A stretch of 48,905 nt of DNA, from positions 1 through 48,905 of the forward strand of contig BBXU01000601.1 in the NCBI GenBank assembly GCA_001598975.1, written 5' to 3'. The stretch comes from Parachlorella kessleri (Eukaryota; Chlorophyta; Trebouxiophyceae; Chlorellales; Chlorellaceae). Under the pieces are notes generated by a model that made no database searches, had not been told where the DNA came from, and saw nothing but the letters and a program-made list of their open reading frames with translations. Both the position numbers and the translations under genes were made by a program. Positions 43,630 through 48,905 of this stretch are shown piece by piece. Every line of letters begins with the position of its first letter. Position 1 is the stretch's first letter.

Positions 43630-44712
43630 TTCGGATTTGTGTGGCATTGCGTCGCTGTATTGGGGGTGCTTCTGGGGTGCCTATCAACTGTTTCCTGTTT
43701 GTTTGAGTTGTGCATCATTTCGTGGGTGTGTGGGAAGTCCCTGCCAAGCTTTTCTGCACACCTTTTCCCTGCGGCTTACCTGCTTCCGCATTGCACTTTG
43801 GTGTTCGCCCTGCACTGCCTTCAAAATGCTGCATCTTGGGCATCTTCTTGGGGGATGTGGGCCTGCCTTTGGGGGAGCGCCTGCCCTGGTACTTACGTAG
43901 AGCACTGAAAGTACCCCTTTCCTTCCCCCCGCAATAACCTGCTTGCCTGCAAGCATAGTCCTCCAGAATTAATTTGTGATATGACAGAGTGGTTTTGGCA
44001 GCCGTGAGTCTTGTGATGACACGAGTGGCGATCCTGGCGTTTACCGAGCGCGGCCCTTACCTGGCAACTCGTGAAGACCACCTGGCCTGCTGAGATCACG
44101 GGATTTGTTTGATTTGTGTTATGGTCTTCTTTCCTTTTTGGTATCTTGGGCATGAAACGCTAGTCCTTTCAAAGTGTAGCGGAACACAGGCAGAATGGGG
44201 CTCAGCTTGGTGTCAGCCTGCAATCCTTGACTGTGTAGCTAGTGTTTAATCCCCCCTTGCAATTGTGTGTGCTTGACAATCGTGTATGGTAAGATGCAAG
44301 CTGGGTTGCTGCAAGCGTGCCAGCTGGCTTTGTAGTTGGGACTTCATGACTTTATGACACTCGTGAGCAGTTGGCTGGACCTAAGGTGGTGCAGTGTGTG
44401 ATAGAAGAGCAGCAACAGTCCTACCTTCTGAGGGTAACTGTCTACAGAGAATCAACCAGAAGTGTCAAGCTCGAGCTGGTCCACTTGCATGAGGCGCAGC
44501 AGGTGCGACCTCGACTATTTCAGCTGGCGCCTTGTGGCGGTGTATGCTGACGTGTATCACCGTGGCAATCCTTCTCGGCACTGGCACTGCAAGAAGCAGA
44601 AATAACCTTGGAAGGGTTTCATCACACGGTCCCTACTCATAATTGGCTGAAACCACACTTTGCACGCTCACCCGTGCCCGCAACCGTACTTTGGCGGTGG
44701 GGAAGTGACACC
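43630..44712. other. Intergenic region between the Q-rich gene and the membrane protein gene
   Basis: Should hold the 3' UTR of the Q-rich gene and the promoter of the next. No exon, RNA gene or clear TGTAA signal was recognised. Confidence 0.45.
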
Positions 44713-47700
44713 ATGGAGCCCAGCTTGCAGGGTTCCGTCGAGCTAGGGCTCAAGAAGGAATCAGACTTCACAGCTCAGGTGCACGCTGTGACGGACCAGG
44801 CGCAGAAGCAGGCCTGGAAACTCAGGTGGGACAGGCTTGCACTCTATGGGCTTACCCTGGTACAGGCTTTTCACCTTGCGACTACTGCACCAGGAGCTTG
44901 TGCCACATACCAGCCTAGCTGCTGAACGTGCGAACTGGCGGTGACCTGAGCCGCCAATGCCCTTGGAGATGGGATGTGCGTCCCACACCCTCTAAATTCC
45001 CCAGACTGAAGGGAGGCTCCTGGGTGGGCGAAGGAGCTGGTGCTCACTGACTGGGTGTCAATGGCCTGCACGGCGCCCATCATTGCAGGCTTGACTGTGT
45101 ATGTGGTCTACCTGTGGCAGGTGGGTGCAACCTAACAAGACTTCCTGTGGTTTCGGTCTGGTGTCTGTCCGGACGTTTTGTTCGGTGGAAACTCTTTAGC
45201 AGCACCCTCACTAAAGGGCCTTTCTTTTGTGCCTGGCAGCTAAGCACGGCTTATCAATGAAGCAGGGCAGGCAGCAATTGGTCTGCTCTCAGGTACCCTC
45301 AAAAGCATAAGAGATTGCCGTCTTGTGTGTACAGGCCCAGCAGAATTTCCACGATATCCTGAATCTCATGGATGCTAGCGGGGGCCTTACATCCTGGATC
45401 ACAGGTGCGCAGCATGTTTTGCACAGGCACGGGCCCATGTCAGGAGAGGATGCCCTCCGCGTTGCACGCTGGTGGCACGTTGACAAGCACATTCCAAAGC
45501 TTGCCAGCCAGGGCAAGCCTGCCAGTTGTTGCCACCAAGGCTTGCCGCCTTCTGTTGCCGTCCTGGTCTAAGTTGACAGCGACATGCAATTCCCCTTGCC
45601 CTTGTGTGCAGCCTACGCCGTCTTTCTGGCAGTGACCCTGCCGCTGGTGGTCATTATCCTGGCGTGGGTGCTGGGCTTGCTCATATATACCCTCAGGACC
45701 CACACCGCCGTGCAGCGAGACGCTGTTGCAAGCGTCGCCTTCCAGCCTAAGCGCTATAAAGCCTTCAGGTACAGCCTTGCAGGCTGGCCACCTGCCTGCT
45801 GCCTGGGCAGCCTGTAGTGACACTGTCAGGAACTGCCAATGGTGTTCAAGGCTGTTACTAACTTGAACTCAGCCTTTGCTACAGCAAGGCGTGTCGGTGA
45901 GCCCGTTCCTTGCACTACGCTAGTCCGGCAGCTGGCGCCTGCTCCACTAGATGAGACTTCCAGACCCGTTGCGCTCCCCGCAGGTGGCTTCTTGTTATGC
46001 TGATGGCAATAGAGTACATCGGGCTGCTGTGGCTGATAGCACAGCTGGTTGCCACAGCCATCTTGCTGGTAGCAGGTTGGGCACAGTCACAGGGTGGCAT
46101 ACCGCAGGTGGCCGTGGAGGTCCCATTTAAATACCATGCGCAGGCACAGTGCACTGTCGTGACCGCCTCCACTGGGAGCCACACAGAGGGTTGAGGCGGG
46201 CGGCTGCTGCCAGCCGGCTCAGCCCCGCCCCGACAAATAGCCCTGCCCTCACCGACAGCACAGTATAGCACAGCCCTGGTGCCGTCCATGCCACGTAAGG
46301 CGAGCACATATGCCGCCATGCCCCGCATCGCTTCTTGACAGATTGCCCCATGCCGGCTGCAGCATACGGGCTGGAGGCGGCCGCTACCACCACCACCGAG
46401 CTGTACAATTCTGCCTGGGACAGCTACCAAGCTGGCGCTGCCTCTGTCAACCAGACCCTGACCCAGCTGTCCCAGCTGCCCTACAATGTAGGCAGTGCCA
46501 CCATCCGGCTGTGTGCATACCTGGCTGGGGCTGGCTGATGTGGAGCTGATGGTACTGAGGTTTCGCATGTTGCAGCCAGCAAACGATGCATGACAGCCAG
46601 TTGCACTTGTGGTGCTTGTGTTAGGCTGCATGCTCCGGAGTTGCAAGGTTGAGATTTCACTGCTTTGAAGACCATGGTGCGTATAGTGTGGGACTCCGCC
46701 AGGGGAAGGGGTGTGTGCACGGCAGCAAGGGCTCCGCGGGCACCAGCTGCAGTCCCAAATATTATGATGTGCACATCACTCCTAGCCTCGCTGCCCTCTG
46801 GTGGCTCTTGAGAGCCTACTACTGTGTGCCCTGCAGGCTACTGTAGCTGTGAACGGGAGCCAGGTCAGCGTGGCCGGTGCGCTGGACACAGCCATGCTCA
46901 AGGTGTTTGATGTCAACAGAACCAGCAGCCTCAAGCAGCGGGTGCAGAACTCCAAGATGAACCCCCCTTGCCCAGGTTAGGCCTGTGGGGGACCGGTCCT
47001 ACGTGCCTCGGCGAACGTGCCTGTTGCCCCGTTGTGGCAGGTCATGGGACCGGTGGGTTGGAGGCAAAGCGTACTGATAGGACTGGATGTAGTTATGCTC
47101 TGGGGCTTGCCTTAATTCTGATTGCCTGATTGTGGGCAGCCCGCCGCCCATGGCCACTGGGTGTAATGGACTGATTGAGCTTGCTGGCTCAGAGAGGAAT
47201 TCGTGCTGACAGTCCAGTTGGGCGGCTGGGGGTGTGTCACAGCCACAGGGGCTACCAGCCACATGCGCAGGCTGTATGCCGACAGCAGCTGGCCATTGGT
47301 CACTCAACGGGTGTTTCGGTGTGACAAGATTGTGACTGGCCTGCAAAGGTGGCGGAAAGCTGTAATTACTTTTAAGGCTGGACTAGGTCAGTCAATGGTG
47401 AGTGGATGCGATCGCTAGGGCACCCTATACGCTTGTGGGCTGCTGGCGCCCCACCCGACCCTACTTACTTGTGCGAGCTGCTTGCTGCCTGCAGACTTCT
47501 GCATTAACCTGGCATTCTTCAACAACATGCTGGGCCTAAACGAGGGCAGTACCTGCATCTGCTCCCCCGACTCTGTCGTGGAGATGGGAAGCCTGGCCGC
47601 CGACTCCAAGGGTGGGCAAGGAATGTCAGACCTAGGTCATATATGATGGTGCAAGACTGCCATACACTCTGTCTGAACATGGAATTGAAGCCTGGCCGCT

Positions 47701-48590
47701 GAACCGACTCGCGGGCGGGGGATTGTTGCCACTGTCGGCCCTGCGGAGGGAGGTGTGACAGAGGTGAGCGCCCCAACACACCAGCCTGGTGACCGATATT
47801 TGCCATGTAAAGCCAGGTGTGTGCCTGCTCTGCTGCGGGCCTTGGTCACCCTTGGATATTTCTCTATGCTTTGCTTGTACAGACCAGCTGGTGGCGGCGA
47901 TAGTGGGCATCATCCTCATGATCGTGCCCTGGGTCATCCTGCTCATGCGCCTGGCGGCCACCCACGACGTCGTCAGGGTCAAGCACTTGCTGCAGCAGTG
48001 GCTGGTAGCATCAGGTGAGGCATCTGTGAATCAGTCTGAGGGCAACCTGGGTGGCGCTGAAAATTGCACGGCAGATACTCCTACTTGCCAGCAGTAAAGA
48101 GCATGTACTCCTACTTAAATCACCTTGCAGTGCTGCTGCCTGCGGGTCAGGATGGGCAGCACAGGTGTGCCACCTGGGGGCCTATCTGTCTCTCTATCAG
48201 TCATGCCGTTGCATTCCAAGCACACAGCCAGGCCGGCAGGTGCCGCCCGCAGGGCAGGGCCTGTTTTGTGCGAGAGGAGTGATGGCGCTTTGCTTGCTTG
48301 CCCTAGCAGGGTATGGACCTCATGGTGCTGGCACCCCACCTAGCTGCGGCTCCGGGGTGCTGACCCCCAGCAGCGACAGTGCCCTCATGGCCGCCATGCC
48401 TGCTGGCCCTCCGGAGGGCCTTCCAAGCTCCCAGGCTGCCCCGAGGGCTGCTGCTGCTGCTGCTGCTAGTGACGTGGAGTCAGGCAGAGCAGTCCCTGGC
48501 TCTGAGGAGCGGGCCCCGGCTACCAAGGCTGGGCTGAGGGCCAAAGTGGGCAGGCTGGCAGCATGGTGCCCCGGCCGCCACCACAAGTAG
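44713..48590 (+). CDS. Four-helix membrane protein of unknown family
   Basis: Not recognised. Exons: 44713-44825, 45012-45120, 45335-45404, 45612-45768, 45984-46075, 46342-46487, 46837-46975, 47495-47611, 47883-48014, 48310-48590; all phases agree, giving 451 residues from ATG 44713 (MEPSLQGSVELGLKKESDF). Helix 1: APIIAGLTVYVVYLW. Helix 2: VFLAVTLPLVVIILAWVLGL. Helix 3: LLVMLMAIEYIGLLWLIAQL and on to VATAILLVA. A loop of about 135 residues follows, with Cys in DCPMP, NPPCPDFCIN and STCICSP and N-glycosylation sequons NQT, NGS and NRT. Helix 4: IVGIILMIVPWVILLMRLA. The C-terminal tail is Ser/Ala/Pro-rich with poly-A and a basic end. The Cys pattern and sequons suggest that the helix 3-4 loop faces the lumen or outside. 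General layout recalls tetraspanin or tweety-like proteins, but no signature of either was seen. Confidence 0.78.
47588..47720. repeat. Copy of an exon end and donor within the following intron (99-bp period)
   Basis: gaagcctggccgccgactcc at 47588, the end of exon 8 of the membrane protein gene plus its donor ggtggg, recurs as gaagcctggccgctgaaccg at 47687, followed by actcgcgggcgggg. The second copy is diverged and lies in the intron. Confidence 0.65.
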
Positions 48591-48905
48591 CAGCAACACC
48601 TAGGCAAGCCGGGCAACATGTTGACCCAACAAGCGTGGGCCCTATGTAGGCAGCTCCAAGCCGCTTTGTCCCTTGCCTGCGTGTATGAGGTTTGTCGCCT
48701 GTGCGTCTGTCTGACCTGGGCATGGCACCCGCTGCAAACTCAAACAACGTTGTTGGCAGAAGCCTAGTCTGACTGCACGTGCAGCGCCCTTGGCGACATG
48801 CGCCAACTGGCAAGCTATTCTGGACGAATTGTGCCATGCCATGCAGTGCATGATCATCTGACCTGAGGGGTGTGTATTTGAACGATGGTGGTGACCACCA
48901 GTCAC
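48591..48905. other. Right-edge sequence, probable 3' UTR or intergenic
   Basis: Downstream of the membrane protein stop codon to the window end. No supported exon on either strand was found; a minus-strand frame reaching the edge shows no known motif. Confidence 0.4.

Overview
This is nuclear DNA of a green alga, most likely a chlorophyte of the Chlorophyceae type. The coding sequence is GC-rich and cut into many short exons. Introns are pyrimidine-rich and end in gcag or tgcag. CAG and GCT repeats encode poly-Q and poly-A, a TGTAA poly(A) signal follows one gene, and the proteins are plant or flagellate types (SUVH methyltransferase, ILR3-like bHLH, golgin GC5/TMF, RP2, clathrin light chain). 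The organism is inferred from style and gene content. Gene models were spliced by hand from phase, splice sites and family motifs, with no transcript evidence.

Layout. 54-401 (-): an internal exon of a probable TraB-like gene running off the left edge. 2118-6064 (-): an 11-exon, membrane-anchored purple acid phosphatase. It is divergent from 6350-12971 (+), a 14-exon Golgi coiled-coil protein (TMF/GC5). 12972-17681: no gene except a tRNA with anticodon UAU, a fold-back inverted repeat and a MITE-like element. 17682-21391 (+): an RP2/TBCC domain whose exons continue in phase into clathrin light chain exons, a possible fusion gene. 22325-31019 (+): a 19-exon SUVH-type histone methyltransferase with an added Tudor-like N-terminus. 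32340-34514 (+): a bHLH transcription factor. 36619-43629 (+): a 14-exon Q-rich coiled-coil protein of unknown function. 44713-48590 (+): a 10-exon, four-helix membrane protein of unknown family.

The genes do not form a pathway; this is ordinary eukaryotic housekeeping, trafficking and chromatin content. The points of interest are the RP2-clathrin light chain junction with loss of the RP2 arginine finger, frequent GC-AG introns, and a recurrent pattern in which short tandem duplications copy exon-intron junctions into the neighbouring intron at several separate loci. One of these creates two in-frame tandem donors in the SUVH gene.
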